DNA from: Collimonas humicola
Lineage (GTDB): Bacteria > Pseudomonadota > Gammaproteobacteria > Burkholderiales > Burkholderiaceae_D
Direction of reading: 5' to 3'
Length of the DNA: 64,000 bases
NCBI RefSeq assembly: GCF_018304945.1
Contig: NZ_JAGQEE010000012.1
Coordinates: 48,628 to 112,627, forward strand
Each line of letters opens with the position of its first letter. Position 1 is the stretch's first letter. A program made the position numbers and the translations under genes. Below are positions 19,497 to 28,055 of the stretch, piece by piece. Below the pieces are notes generated by a model that made no database searches, was not told the origin of the DNA, and worked only from the letters and a program-made list of their open reading frames with translations.

Positions 19497-19892
19497 TCAG
19501 GCAGATTGCGTCATGGCAAGTTTCAACACCGGCTCGATCACGTTCTGTTCATGGGTCAGCTTGCCGCTTACCAGGGCGCCGCTATGCATCTCCAGCGCCT
19601 TGTAATTGACATCACCGGTTATGCGGGCTTTCGGCTGCAATTCAAGCAGTTCCGACGAGAAAACGTTGCCGCTGATCTCGCCGTTGACCACCAGGTGCGC
19701 AACCCGCACTTCGCCTTCCACCTTGGCGCTCTCGGAAATCACCAGCACGCTGGCTTGGCCGATTTCGGCCACCACGTTGCCCTTGACGTGGCCGTCGATA
19801 CGCAGACCACCCTTGAAATGGACATCGCCCTGGATGCTGGTCGACGAACCGATCAGGCTGTCGATGGTGCTCTTTGCTTTGCGGTTGAACAT
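19497..19892 (-). CDS. Bactofilin (polymer-forming cytoskeletal protein)
   Basis: Bactofilins are small beta-helical proteins that polymerise without nucleotide and act as scaffolds in cell shape, stalk formation or chromosome positioning. The 131-residue product has the short N-terminal tail (MFNRKAKSTIDSLIG) followed by the right-handed beta-helix repeats with regularly spaced glycines (IQGDVHFKGGLRIDGHVKGN, VEGEVRVAHLVVNGEISGNV). It lies 13 nt downstream of the DUF6776 membrane protein gene, suggesting they work together at the membrane; that link is inference. Confidence 0.93.
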   Translation of the reverse strand: MFNRKAKSTIDSLIGSSTSIQGDVHFKGGLRIDGHVKGNVVAEIGQASVLVISESAKVEGEVRVAHLVVNGEISGNVFSSELLELQPKARITGDVNYKALEMHSGALVSGKLTHEQNVIEPVLKLAMTQSA

Positions 19893-19905
19893 GATGTTTC
19901 CTTTT

Positions 19906-20640
19906 TTACAAATTAGTGGTTTGCTGCGCCCGCACCTGGCCTCTGTCCATGACCTTGGCTTGAATCGCCTTGACCACAGCGCCTTCCGGCAAAGTCAGTT
20001 CGGCCTCGACCCGCTGGTAATACTTGAAATCCAACTTGTAGGCAGCCTTGTCGGCCGCCATGGCGCCGGCGCTCGGAAAAGTCAGCACCGTGCTTTTTCC
20101 CGCTACCGTCGCCGTCACCAGCAATTGCACTTCGCCGGTGAAATTAGGCGCTTTGCCGCCCTGCATGATCAGCATCCGGTAACGCAGCTGCGTCGGCGTC
20201 TTCATTTCCGCGGTCAGGCGCTGAATGGTAATGCCCTGGCTGCCGGTCGCATTCGGCAGCAAACCTTCAAAGAACGCCAAATCCTCTTTCAACTTGGCGT
20301 TTTCGGCTTCCAACACCTTGATCTGCTGGCCCAGTTGTTCTTGCGCCGCCTTCTCGATATTCATCCGGCTTTCGGCTGCGTTGACGGTGGTCGAAAAGCG
20401 GTCGCGCTCCGCCGTCAGGCTGCTCACCTTTTCGTTCAGGTCAGCCAGCTGCTGCTTGCTGACGCCCGGACTGTGGCCGGTGAAATCGCGGCCCAGATCG
20501 TACATCCACATGGCAATGGCGCCGCCGAAACCGAGCACCACAATCAGGAAAAGCGCCTTCAGCGGCCATGGAAAATGGCTTTTCACGGTCATTTTCGGCG
20601 CCGAAATCGACATGCGCCGGACCCACAGCTTGTACTTCAT
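19906..20640 (-). CDS. DUF6776 family single-pass membrane protein
   Basis: A 244-residue protein of unknown function, conserved beside bactofilin genes in betaproteobacteria. After a basic N-terminus (MKYKLWVRRM) it has one membrane segment (about residues 28-48, LKALFLIVVLGFGGAIAMWM), then a predicted coiled coil (about 65-125, many K/E/Q/L heptads such as NEKVSSLTAERD), then a beta-rich C-terminal domain. Topology and partner gene suggest a membrane adaptor for the bactofilin scaffold. This role is hypothetical. Confidence 0.8.
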   Translation of the reverse strand: MKYKLWVRRMSISAPKMTVKSHFPWPLKALFLIVVLGFGGAIAMWMYDLGRDFTGHSPGVSKQQLADLNEKVSSLTAERDRFSTTVNAAESRMNIEKAAQEQLGQQIKVLEAENAKLKEDLAFFEGLLPNATGSQGITIQRLTAEMKTPTQLRYRMLIMQGGKAPNFTGEVQLLVTATVAGKSTVLTFPSAGAMAADKAAYKLDFKYYQRVEAELTLPEGAVVKAIQAKVMDRGQVRAQQTTNL

Positions 20641-20704
20641 CGCGGCTGATTCCGTCGCACACGCGCAGTCGCCGGCGTGGCGGCCAGCCCCGATAGCGCT
20701 AGCA

Positions 20705-21742
20705 TCATGGCATGACCGGCACGTGCATCAGACCAGTCGTTTCTTCCAGGCCGAACATCAAGTTCATGCATTGCACCGCCTGGCCGGCCGAACCCTTGAC
20801 CAGGTTGTCCTGCACTACCAGCACCACCAGGGTATCGCCGTCATCCGGCCGATGCAGGGCGATGCGCAGCATGTTCGAGCCGCGGGTGGACCGGGTTTCC
20901 GGATGCGCGCCGAACGGCATTACGTCGACAAACGGTTCGTTCTTGTAAGCTTCCTCGAACAGCGCTTGCAGCGCTGCATTGTCGAGCTCCCTGGTCAGGC
21001 GCGCGTAAATGGTGGAATGCATGCCGCGTATCATCGGCACCAGATGCGGCGTAAACAGCAAGCCGACCTTCTGCTCGGAGAGCTTGCTCAGCTGCTCCAG
21101 AGTTTCCGGCGAATGGCGATGGCCGGAGACGCCGTAAGCCTTGAAATTGTCGCTGGCTTCTGAGAACAGCATGGCGACTTCAGCCTTGCGGCCGGCGCCG
21201 GAAACGCCCGATTTGCAATCGGCGATCAGATGTCCGGCATCCACTACCCCAGCCTTCAGCAACGGCGCCAGGCCGAGCTGCATGGTGGTGGGATAACAGC
21301 CTGGATTGCCGATGATGCGCGCATCCTTGATGGCGGCGCGATTCAGTTCGGGCAAGCCGTACACTGCTTCTTCCAGCAATTCGGGGCAGCTGTGCGGCAT
21401 CTTGTACCATTTTTCGAACACCGCGGTGTCCTGCAGGCGGAAATCGGCAGCCAGGTCGATCACCTTGACGCCGGCGGCCAGCAATTCCGGCGTCTGCGCC
21501 ATGGCGACGCCATGCGGGGTGGCGAAAAATACGACATCGCATTCGCTCAGGTTGGCTTTTTCAGGCGCCGAGAATGCCAGCGCAACGCGGCCGCGCAGGG
21601 ACGGGTACATATCCGCAACCGGCATGCCGTCTTCCTTGCGCGAAGTCACTGCCTGCAACTGCACCTGCGGATGGGTTGCCAGCAAACGCAGCAACTCGAC
21701 CCCGGTATATCCCGTACCACCCACAATCCCGACTTTGATCAT
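20705..21742 (-). CDS. argC: ArgC, N-acetyl-gamma-glutamyl-phosphate reductase
   Basis: ArgC reduces N-acetylglutamyl phosphate to the semialdehyde with NADPH, step 3 of arginine synthesis. From the ATG at 21742 the protein is 345 residues and begins [20 protein letters not shown], the conserved dinucleotide-binding motif. The active-site cysteine lies in GNPGCYPT. The frame stays open for 47 further codons upstream, but that extension (lysine-rich, no homology) precedes the canonical N-terminus and is rejected; an AAGGAAAAGAA stretch provides the ribosome binding site. Confidence 0.96.
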   Translation of the reverse strand: MIKVGIVGGTGYTGVELLRLLATHPQVQLQAVTSRKEDGMPVADMYPSLRGRVALAFSAPEKANLSECDVVFFATPHGVAMAQTPELLAAGVKVIDLAADFRLQDTAVFEKWYKMPHSCPELLEEAVYGLPELNRAAIKDARIIGNPGCYPTTMQLGLAPLLKAGVVDAGHLIADCKSGVSGAGRKAEVAMLFSEASDNFKAYGVSGHRHSPETLEQLSKLSEQKVGLLFTPHLVPMIRGMHSTIYARLTRELDNAALQALFEEAYKNEPFVDVMPFGAHPETRSTRGSNMLRIALHRPDDGDTLVVLVVQDNLVKGSAGQAVQCMNLMFGLEETTGLMHVPVMP

Positions 21743-21965
21743 TTCTTTTCCTTGCTTGGAAGCGTTGTGCGCTTTGTCTTCCTGAACCTGATAACCGGCC
21801 ATCCACCGCTGCCGCTTTTTGCAGTAGCACAGTATAGGGCCGACTATTTTATCAGCCAATTGTTTGAGCTTGTTAACATTCACTACGGCAATAATTTGCC
21901 GTTATTAGCATGGCAATGCCAACAACCAATGTTACGCCCGTGGAATTCTGCTGCAGCAAATGACA

Positions 21966-21997
21966 AAAAGCCGCCAGGCGCGAACCTGGCGGCTTTT
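21966..21997 (-). terminator. Rho-independent terminator of rplM-rpsI
   Basis: AAAAGCCGCCAGG (21966-21978) and CCTGGCGGCTTTT (21985-21997) form a 13-bp stem, 6-nt loop, T-tail on the minus strand, 20 nt after the rpsI stop. Confidence 0.92.
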
Positions 21998-22017
21998 CGA
22001 TATTCTGAAAGCGTAGA

Positions 22018-22410
22018 TTAGCGCTTGGAGAATTGTTTTGCGCGACGTGCCTTGCGCAGACCAACTTTTTTACGTTCAACTTCACGTGCATCACGTGTAA
22101 CGAAGCCGGCTTTGGACAGCTCCGATTTCAACGTTGCATCGTAGTCGATCAGTGCACGAGTGATACCGTGGCGAACTGCGCCAGCCTGGCCGGACTCGCC
22201 GCCGCCGCTGACGTTGACCTTGATGTCGAAAGTTTCGACATGGTTGGTCAGTTCCAGCGGTTGACGAATCACCATCAGGCCGGTTTCGCGCGAAAAATAT
22301 TCATTCGCTGGCTTGCCGTTGACGATGATCTGGCCCGAGCCGGACTTGATGAAAACGCGAGCCACTGCACTCTTGCGACGGCCGGTTCCGTAGTTGTAGT
22401 TACCGATCAT
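22018..22410 (-). CDS. rpsI: RpsI, 30S ribosomal protein S9
   Basis: S9 is a small-subunit head protein whose C-terminal tail reaches the P-site tRNA. The 130-residue product starts [20 protein letters not shown], contains [19 protein letters not shown], and ends in the invariant basic tail [11 protein letters not shown]. It is 9 nt downstream of rplM in the universal rplM-rpsI operon. A strong terminator follows. Confidence 0.98.
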   Translation of the reverse strand: MIGNYNYGTGRRKSAVARVFIKSGSGQIIVNGKPANEYFSRETGLMVIRQPLELTNHVETFDIKVNVSGGGESGQAGAVRHGITRALIDYDATLKSELSKAGFVTRDAREVERKKVGLRKARRAKQFSKR

Positions 22411-22419
22411 GTCAGTTCC

Positions 22420-22848
22420 TTAGATTTCGAGTGCTTTAGGTTGCTGCGCAGTGTGCGGATGGGTGCCATCTGCGTACACTTTGAGCTTCTTGATCATGGC
22501 GTAGCCAAGCGGACCCTTAGGCAGCATGCCCTTGACCGCTTTTTCCAGCGCACGACCTGGAAAACGCTGTTGCATTTTCAGGAAATTTGTTTCGTAGATG
22601 CCGCCTGGGTAACCGGAGTGACGGAAATATGTCTTGTCGGTTGCCTTGGCGCCAGTGACGCGCAGTTTGCCTGCATTGATGACGACGATGAAATCGCCGG
22701 TATCAACGTGTGGAGTAAATTCCGGTTTGTGTTTGCCGCGCAGTCGGAGTGCCACTTCGCTGGCAACACGTCCGAGGACTTTGTCCGTCGCGTCAATCAC
22801 GAACCAATCACGCTGGACTTCATGGCCCTTAGCGGAAAAAGTTTTCAT
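22420..22848 (-). CDS. rplM: RplM, 50S ribosomal protein L13
   Basis: L13 is an early-assembly large-subunit protein. The 142-residue product has the standard N-terminus ([20 protein letters not shown]), the [13 protein letters not shown] and [12 protein letters not shown] blocks. The AGGAAG ribosome binding site is 5 nt from the ATG. Its promoter lies about 140 nt upstream, so the message has a long leader, in which a 15-codon frame ends on the rplM ATG. In E. coli L13 represses its own operon; whether that happens here is unknown. Confidence 0.98.
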   Translation of the reverse strand: MKTFSAKGHEVQRDWFVIDATDKVLGRVASEVALRLRGKHKPEFTPHVDTGDFIVVINAGKLRVTGAKATDKTYFRHSGYPGGIYETNFLKMQQRFPGRALEKAVKGMLPKGPLGYAMIKKLKVYADGTHPHTAQQPKALEI

Positions 22849-22892
22849 GTTGACTTCCTAACTAGTTTAATTCGCTCAAATGGTGGTTCCAT
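22845..22892 (-). CDS. Putative 15-residue leader peptide overlapping rplM start
   Basis: In the rplM leader an ATG at 22892 opens a 15-codon frame reading [15 protein letters not shown]. Its TGA (22847-22845) overlaps the rplM ATG as ATGA, the arrangement used throughout this genome for translational coupling. There is no strong Shine-Dalgarno before it, and a frame this short can arise by chance, so it is a candidate only. Confidence 0.3.
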   Translation of the reverse strand: MEPPFERIKLVRKST

Positions 22893-22989
22893 CGCTACCG
22901 GAGACCAAGCTGTTAACCTTGATCCTCGTCCCGCATCAGCGACAGACTCTTCCTTGTTATCTTTTCCTGAGCAAACGGAAAAGCCGTAA

Positions 22990-23019
22990 ATTATAGCCTT
23001 TTCAAGGACTTGGCGTCAA
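22990..23019 (-). promoter_or_regulatory. Strong sigma-70 promoter of rplM-rpsI
   Basis: On the minus strand TTGACG (23014-23019) is followed after 18 bp by a perfect TATAAT (22990-22995). The leader it starts contains a CTTTTCC/GGAAAAG hairpin near its 5' end and is about 140 nt long. Confidence 0.85.
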
Positions 23020-23112
23020 ACCGATTGAAAATAATCGGCATTTGGGCTAGGAATTGTTGTAAATACGCTTGGAAAGCCGGTGGCAAATTCCTGATTGAGG
23101 GCGGTCCCGGAC

Positions 23113-23216
23113 AAAAGAAAACCCGATCTGCACTTGGGCGTCGGGTTTAAATCCACTCCTGTGGAGGGGTGGAGGAGACATGGGTTGATTGCCAGAAGCC
23201 AACTCCGGCCATCGAT
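23113..23216 (-). ncRNA. Candidate small RNA between rplM and osmC
   Basis: A minus-strand transcript of about 104 nt is predicted between a promoter at 23222-23250 and a terminator at 23113-23148. The RNA would have a GCC/GGC stem near its 5' end, a single-stranded C/U-rich stretch (GUCUCCUCCACCCCUCC, 23163-23179) partly held in a CCACCCC/GGAGUGG hairpin (23153-23172), and a terminator stem AAACCCGA/TCGGGTTT followed by TTTCTTTT. The CUCCUCC element is complementary to Shine-Dalgarno sequences, as in many trans-acting sRNAs. No reading frame of note lies inside. Comparison with Rfam betaproteobacterial sRNA families is needed to name it. Confidence 0.6.
23119..23148 (-). terminator. Rho-independent terminator of the sRNA candidate
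   Basis: AAACCCGA (23119-23126) pairs with TCGGGTTT (23141-23148), an 8-bp stem. The minus-strand transcript continues TTTCTTTT (23120-23113). Confidence 0.75.
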
Positions 23217-23221
23217 AACCC

Positions 23222-23250
23222 ATCTTAGCAAACGGAATTGTGCATCGCAA
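23222..23250 (-). promoter_or_regulatory. Promoter of the sRNA candidate
   Basis: On the minus strand TTGCGA (23245-23250), exactly 17 bp, then TAAGAT (23222-23227), preceded by TGC like an extended -10. Start expected near 23216. Confidence 0.6.
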
Positions 23251-23380
23251 GGTAGAAAATTAGGGAGTTTTACCAAAAATCCCAGCTTGAATTTTCCGAA
23301 TGACAACAAAGCCGGCCTGAACGGCAGCCGCCAAGAGCAGTTAGAATATCGCGACCACCACCAACAGCCCGCGAGACCCT

Positions 23381-23827
23381 ATGGAATGCACAGTACGCTG
23401 GACCGGCTTGTCCGGCATGACTTTTTTAGCTGAAACCGGCTCCGGCCACATCTTGACGATGGACGGCGCGCCCGACGGCGGCGGTCGCGATCTGGCGCCG
23501 CGGCCGATGGAAGTCGTGCTGGCAGGCACCGGCGGCTGCACCGCCTACGATGTGGTGCTGATCTTGCGTAAAAGCCATCAGGATGTGCGCGGCTGCGATG
23601 TCACGCTGAAATCGGAACGGGCAGAGAAAGAACCCAAGGTCTTCACCAAGATCCATTTCCACTTCACTGTACGCGGCCGCAACCTGAAGCCCAACCTGGT
23701 AGAGCGCGCGATCAAGCTGTCCCACGAGAAATACTGCTCGGCCTCGATCATGCTGGAAAAGACCGCCGAAATGACGCATTCCTTCGAAATCATCGACGAC
23801 CTGGCGGAAACCCCGGCCGGCGCATAA
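23381..23827 (+). CDS. OsmC family protein (YhfA-like)
   Basis: A 148-residue OsmC/Ohr-superfamily protein. Two conserved cysteines of the family are present, in GGCTAYDV (about C48) and EKYCSAS (about C125), suggesting thiol-dependent peroxide reduction. Sequence features (LIL-RKS, HFHFTVRG) place it nearer to the YhfA subgroup, whose substrate is unknown, than to Ohr. It is divergent from rplM and convergent with coq7 (31 nt apart). The start MECTVRWTG is the first plausible one. Confidence 0.9.
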   Translation: MECTVRWTGLSGMTFLAETGSGHILTMDGAPDGGGRDLAPRPMEVVLAGTGGCTAYDVVLILRKSHQDVRGCDVTLKSERAEKEPKVFTKIHFHFTVRGRNLKPNLVERAIKLSHEKYCSASIMLEKTAEMTHSFEIIDDLAETPAGA

Positions 23828-23858
23828 ATCCGCGGCGCCGCTGCCTCGGCGCATTGCC

Positions 23859-24485
23859 TCAAATGTAGTAGGCGACTGTCGTCATCACTTTCGACATCGC
23901 CTGCATCGCCTTCTGCGCCGGCAAAGGCATCGCCACCCCTCCCAGAGCACGCGCCGCCTCGCCGTGGGCGATTTCGTCGTCGCGCATCTGCTCGACGATG
24001 GCGCGCGATTTGGCGTCTTGCAGCGGCAGCTTTTCCAGATGGCTGTTGAGATGCTTTTCCACTTGGCGCTCGGTTTCCGAAACAAAGCTCAGGCTGCGCG
24101 TATCGCCCAGCCGCGCCGCCAGCGTTCCCAACGCGTAGGAACCGGCGTACCACAAAGGGTTCAGGAAGCTGACATGCGAACCCAGCTGACGCAAGCGTTC
24201 CGCAGTCCAGGCCAGATGGTCTTCCTCTTCCCTGCCCGCCTCGGCAAACTGCTGCTTGATCGGTGCGCCCTGGGCGAAGCGGCCCTGGGCGTCGTACAGC
24301 GCCTGGGCGCAGACTTCGCCGACATGATTGACGCGCATCAGGCCGGCGCTATGGCGCTGCTCGGCCGCGTCCAGCACGCCGTCCGGCGCCTGCAAAGCCG
24401 GACTCGGGCGTGAAGCTGAAGCTTGCCCGGTGATGACGCGCAGGGCGTTGTCGAAGTCGGTGATGGCTTTGTCTAGGAATGGCAT
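23859..24485 (-). CDS. coq7: Coq7, 2-polyprenyl-3-methyl-6-methoxy-1,4-benzoquinone monooxygenase
   Basis: Coq7 is a di-iron hydroxylase that adds the C6 hydroxyl group in ubiquinone synthesis. From the ATG at 24485 the protein is 208 residues ([15 protein letters not shown]). Both di-iron half-sites are present: E57 (NHVGE), E87 with H90 (EEEDH), E139, and E171 with H174 (DDEIAH). A longer in-frame start at 24587 adds a 34-residue extension with no family match, so I reject it. Many betaproteobacteria use Coq7 here instead of UbiF. Confidence 0.95.
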   Translation of the reverse strand: MPFLDKAITDFDNALRVITGQASASRPSPALQAPDGVLDAAEQRHSAGLMRVNHVGEVCAQALYDAQGRFAQGAPIKQQFAEAGREEEDHLAWTAERLRQLGSHVSFLNPLWYAGSYALGTLAARLGDTRSLSFVSETERQVEKHLNSHLEKLPLQDAKSRAIVEQMRDDEIAHGEAARALGGVAMPLPAQKAMQAMSKVMTTVAYYI

Positions 24486-24546
24486 GCTGGCGCGATCTGT
24501 AAAAGTAGATAATCGGGGTAGATGGGCGAATTTTATCAGGCCGGCA

Positions 24547-25392
24547 CTATTTGGCCCGCTTCGGACGGAACACGGCCGCGTCGGCATAGAAATCAGCGTC
24601 CTGGCCTTGGCGCCAGCCCGGTACGCCCAGCACCGGCAGCGGCGTCAGGCGTCCGACCAGCGAGCCCCGCAGCGCCAGGTCGGCGGCGATGTGGCCATCG
24701 ATCCAGCCGCGCCTGGCATCCTCGCCGAGCGCGAAATAGGATTCAGGCGCGCTCACTACCAGGGTATGGGCGGTAATCGCCTTGTAAGGACGCACCAGCT
24801 TTTCCAGCAAGGCATGGCCGAACAGCCAGACCTCGGCGTCGCTGCCGAACAATTGCCGTTGCGCGACAAAGGCGTCGCTCCACTGATGGTTGCGCAACGC
24901 TGCAATCAGCGCTTGTCCCGCAAGGTTGTCGCGCACCAGCAGCAGGGCCGCGTTTTCATCGAAAATGGTGGCGGCGTCGCGCGCGGCGCCGCGCGGCTTG
25001 CTGCTGCCTGACAGCGTGCCGGCCTTGACCAGTTCGGCCGCCTGCAGCGCGTTCAGGCGCGCCTTGATGGCCGGAAAGGACAGCCAGATCAGCGCATTCA
25101 GGAAATCGTGGAGATTGTCGCGGGTCGGCACTTTGCCGCTGCTGCCGATGAAGGCTTCGTAGGCCGTGGCGGCAGGCAGTTCGGCCTGCGCCACAAAACG
25201 CAGCGGCAAACCCAGGTAGTTGCGGATATTGCGCTCCTGCGCGACCGCGTTCAAGGCCTGGCGCCAGTCGGCCGCCTCGCAGAGGCGCCGGCCGAGCTGC
25301 TGCAACGGTTGCAGCCAGGGTTGCGACCAGTCTATCGCTGTGAGAAACGATGCGGCGGGGTCGGGGAGCGGCGGGGTGTCGGGACTAGGCAT
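24547..25392 (-). CDS. DUF3025 domain-containing protein
   Basis: A 281-residue protein of the DUF3025 family, function unknown. Recognisable blocks are [33 protein letters not shown], then [21 protein letters not shown] and [23 protein letters not shown] segments (each cited in part). It has no signal peptide or membrane segment. It lies 58 nt downstream of the cobA-like gene on the same strand, but family members occur in many contexts, so a link with siroheme or nitrate metabolism should not be assumed. Confidence 0.82.
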   Translation of the reverse strand: MPSPDTPPLPDPAASFLTAIDWSQPWLQPLQQLGRRLCEAADWRQALNAVAQERNIRNYLGLPLRFVAQAELPAATAYEAFIGSSGKVPTRDNLHDFLNALIWLSFPAIKARLNALQAAELVKAGTLSGSSKPRGAARDAATIFDENAALLLVRDNLAGQALIAALRNHQWSDAFVAQRQLFGSDAEVWLFGHALLEKLVRPYKAITAHTLVVSAPESYFALGEDARRGWIDGHIAADLALRGSLVGRLTPLPVLGVPGWRQGQDADFYADAAVFRPKRAK

Positions 25393-25450
25393 TTGCCGCG
25401 CATTTTACATCGCGCCCGGCCGCCCGCCAACGCTGCGGCAGACACGCGGC

Positions 25451-26224
25451 TCAAGCCAGCGCCTGCTGCATCTGGTCCAGCGCGATATCAGCAAAAGCAT
25501 CGGCACAGCGCACTACTTCGCCGATGACAATGATGCTGGGGCTGCCAAGGCCGCTTTCCTGCAAGGCTTGCGGCAAGCGATCGAGGCTGGTCAGCAATTG
25601 CGATTGCCCGGGCAGCGTCGCCGACTGCACCACCGCCACCGGCATCGATGCAACCATGCCGGCATCCAGCAGCTGCCGCTGCAACTGGCGGCAGCGCGCT
25701 ACACCCATATAGATCACCAGGGTCAGGCCGGACGCCACCAGCGCCGGCCAGTGCGGCTGCGCCGCCTCGTTCTTGCCGTGGCCGGTCACGAAAATCACGC
25801 CCTGGCTATGGTCGCGATGGGTCGGTGCGATGCCGATGCTGGCGGCAGCGGCCATGCCGCTGGTGATGCCAGGCACCACCTCTACCGCCACGCCAGCCTG
25901 GCGCAAATAGGCGCGCTCTTCGCCGCCGCGGCCGAACAGATAGGGATCGCCGCCTTTCAGTCGCACCACGCATTGGCCGCCGCGCGCTTCCAGCACCATC
26001 AGGCGCTGGATGAATTCTTGCGAAGTCGACTGGCAGCCGCCGCGCTTGCCGACATGGACGACGCGCGCGCCTTCCCGCGCATGCTGCAGGATCGCCGGAT
26101 TGACCAGATCGTCCACCAGCAGCACGTCCGCCTGGGCAATCGCCTTGACGGCCTTCAGCGTCAGCAGGTCCGGATCGCCCGGCCCCGCCCCTACCAATAT
26201 CACTTTGCCTGCCTGCATATTCAT
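25451..26224 (-). CDS. cobA: Uroporphyrinogen-III C-methyltransferase (CobA/NirE/SUMT type)
   Basis: The enzyme methylates uroporphyrinogen III twice with SAM to give precorrin-2, the entry to siroheme and cobalamin. The 257-residue protein has the family motifs VGAGPGDPDLLTLKA (residues 11-25), RLKGGDPYLFGRGGEE and VVPGITSGMAAAA. It lacks the CysG dehydrogenase/ferrochelatase domain. Placed 15 nt after the nitrate ABC ATPase gene, it most likely supplies siroheme for assimilatory nitrite reductase. The reductase genes themselves are not in this window. Confidence 0.95.
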   Translation of the reverse strand: MNMQAGKVILVGAGPGDPDLLTLKAVKAIAQADVLLVDDLVNPAILQHAREGARVVHVGKRGGCQSTSQEFIQRLMVLEARGGQCVVRLKGGDPYLFGRGGEERAYLRQAGVAVEVVPGITSGMAAAASIGIAPTHRDHSQGVIFVTGHGKNEAAQPHWPALVASGLTLVIYMGVARCRQLQRQLLDAGMVASMPVAVVQSATLPGQSQLLTSLDRLPQALQESGLGSPSIIVIGEVVRCADAFADIALDQMQQALA

Positions 26225-26239
26225 TCTCCCGGCCAGGCG

Positions 26240-27046
26240 TCAGGCCGCATGGGCGACCGCCTGCTTGCGATACAAAAATTCCAGCACCGAAGTGCGGTAC
26301 TCGGAATACAGCGGGTCCTGCGCCAGCGCCAGCCGCTCGCGTGGCCGCGCCAGCCTGACCTGGACGATCTCGCCGATGGTGGCGGCCGGGCCGTTGGTCA
26401 TCATCACGATGCGGTCCGACAGCAGCACCGCTTCGTCGACATCATGGGTCACCATCACCACCGTCGATCCGGTCTTGGCGACGATCTTCAGCAGCTCGTC
26501 CTGCAAGTGCGCACGCGTCAGCGCATCCAGCGCGCCGAAGGGTTCGTCCATCAGCAATACCTTGGGCTCCATCGCCAGCGCCCGCGCGATGCCGACGCGC
26601 TGCTTCATGCCGCCGGAAATTTCATGCGGCCGCTTCTGCCCGGCGGCGCTCAAGCCCACCAGCGCCAGCGCCGCCTTGGTGCGCTCCCTCATGGCGCTCT
26701 TGTTTTCCGTTGCTGAAAACACCCGCTCAACGCCGAGATAGATATTCTCGAAGCAGGTAAGCCAGGGCAGCAGCGAATGATTCTGGAACACCACCGCGCG
26801 CTCGGGCGACGGTCCGCCGATTTCGCGGCCGGCGCAAATCAGCACGCCATCGCTGGGCATCAGCAAGCCGGCGATCAGGTTCAGCAAGGTCGACTTGCCG
26901 CAGCCGGAATGGCCGATCAGGGTCACGAACTCGCCCTTGCGCACCGTCAGGCTGATATCGCGCAGCGCGTGGAACTGGCCTTTGCGGGTGCTGAACAGCA
27001 TTTCAACCTGGTGGATGTCGATGAATTTGGCGTCGCGCTGTTCCAT
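26240..27046 (-). CDS. nrtD: Nitrate ABC transporter ATP-binding protein (NrtD-like)
   Basis: A 268-residue ABC ATPase of the nitrate/sulfonate/taurine family. Walker A is GHSGCGKSTLLN (about residues 44-55), the signature ISGGMKQRVGIARAL, Walker B VLLMDEPFGALD, and the switch histidine is in VMVTHD. It is the single-domain type (no fused binding domain as in cyanobacterial NrtC). It lies 20 nt after the permease gene, so nrtA-nrtB-nrtD-cobA form one transcription unit controlled from the leader before nrtA. Substrate assignment rests on the neighbouring NrtA and NasT. Confidence 0.9.
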   Translation of the reverse strand: MEQRDAKFIDIHQVEMLFSTRKGQFHALRDISLTVRKGEFVTLIGHSGCGKSTLLNLIAGLLMPSDGVLICAGREIGGPSPERAVVFQNHSLLPWLTCFENIYLGVERVFSATENKSAMRERTKAALALVGLSAAGQKRPHEISGGMKQRVGIARALAMEPKVLLMDEPFGALDALTRAHLQDELLKIVAKTGSTVVMVTHDVDEAVLLSDRIVMMTNGPAATIGEIVQVRLARPRERLALAQDPLYSEYRTSVLEFLYRKQAVAHAA

Positions 27047-27066
27047 GTTTGGTCCTCGCTATCGAA

Positions 27067-28002
27067 TTAACCGGCTACTTGTTCGTAGGTGAACGCTTTC
27101 GCCAGCGTCACCAGCAACTGCTCCAGCAGCAGGCCGACCACGCCGATCACCACGATCGCGATAATGATGTGCGGCACGTTGAGGTTGTTCCACTCGTCCC
27201 AGACCCAGAAGCCGATGCCGACGCCGCCGGTCAGCATCTCCGCCGCCACGATCACCAGCCAGGCAGTGCCTATCGCCAGCCGCACGCCGGTCAGCATGTA
27301 AGGCAGCACCGATGGAAACAGGATCTTGGTGATGATTTTCCATTCCGACAGGTTCAGCACGCGCGCCACATTCATGTAATCCTGCGGCACTCTTTGCACC
27401 CCGACCGCGGTGTTGATCACCATCGGCCAGATCGAGCAGATGAAGATCGCCCAGATCGCCGCGGGATTGGCCGACTTGAACACCAGCAGGCCGATCGGCA
27501 GCCAGGCCAGCGGCGACACTGGCTTCAGCAAGCTGATGATGGGGCCGAACATGCTGGAGAGGAAATTGAAACGGCCGATCATGAAACCCAGCGGGATGCC
27601 GGCCAGCGCCGCCAGTCCGAAACCGATGCCGACTCTTTGCAGCGAGGCCAGGATATTCCAGCCTATGCCCTGGTCGTTGGGGCTGGTGCGGTAGAACGGA
27701 TCGGCGAACAGCTTGAGCGCTTCCTGCAAGGTCAGCAGCGGCGTCGGGAACTGGCTGTTGTGCATGGCGATGATCTGCCAGACCAGCGCCAGGAAGGCCA
27801 GCCCCAGCAGCGGCGCGACAATCTGCAGCAGCCACGGCTGCATGCTGCTGCGCCGGCTGCTGCTTTTCGGCGGCGGCCGGACAGCGTCGCCGCTTGCTGC
27901 GGCTGGCGCGCCAGCTTTGGCCGCGTCGGCCATTTCGGCGCCGTCACGCATGGTCGCCGCCTGACGATTTGCATTTACCGCTGTGTCCATGATTGCACTC
28001 AT
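27067..28002 (-). CDS. nrtB: Nitrate ABC transporter permease (NrtB-like)
   Basis: An inner-membrane permease with about six hydrophobic segments and the ABC EAA-loop region (YMNVARVLNLSEWKIITKIL). From the ATG at 28002 (MSAIMDTAVNANRQ, 311 residues), with GGGAGG 7 nt upstream, it starts with a roughly 70-residue cytoplasmic tail rich in Ala, Lys and Ser. The frame remains open further upstream to 28110, but that stretch would overlap the end of nrtA and lacks a ribosome binding site. Partners are NrtA and the ATPase NrtD. Confidence 0.9.
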   Translation of the reverse strand: MSAIMDTAVNANRQAATMRDGAEMADAAKAGAPAAASGDAVRPPPKSSSRRSSMQPWLLQIVAPLLGLAFLALVWQIIAMHNSQFPTPLLTLQEALKLFADPFYRTSPNDQGIGWNILASLQRVGIGFGLAALAGIPLGFMIGRFNFLSSMFGPIISLLKPVSPLAWLPIGLLVFKSANPAAIWAIFICSIWPMVINTAVGVQRVPQDYMNVARVLNLSEWKIITKILFPSVLPYMLTGVRLAIGTAWLVIVAAEMLTGGVGIGFWVWDEWNNLNVPHIIIAIVVIGVVGLLLEQLLVTLAKAFTYEQVAG

Positions 28003-28055
28003 AATGGCCCTCCCAAAAAATGCGATCCCGATACATCCGGATGGCGCGCGCCATG

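Noticed and set aside
21743..21883. N-terminal extension of ArgC
   Set aside because: The canonical ArgC N-terminus starts at 21742 with its own ribosome binding region; the extension has no family match.
22861..23380. tRNA gene in the rplM-osmC gap
   Set aside because: No cloverleaf or GGTTCRA T-loop box found; the structures fit an sRNA instead.
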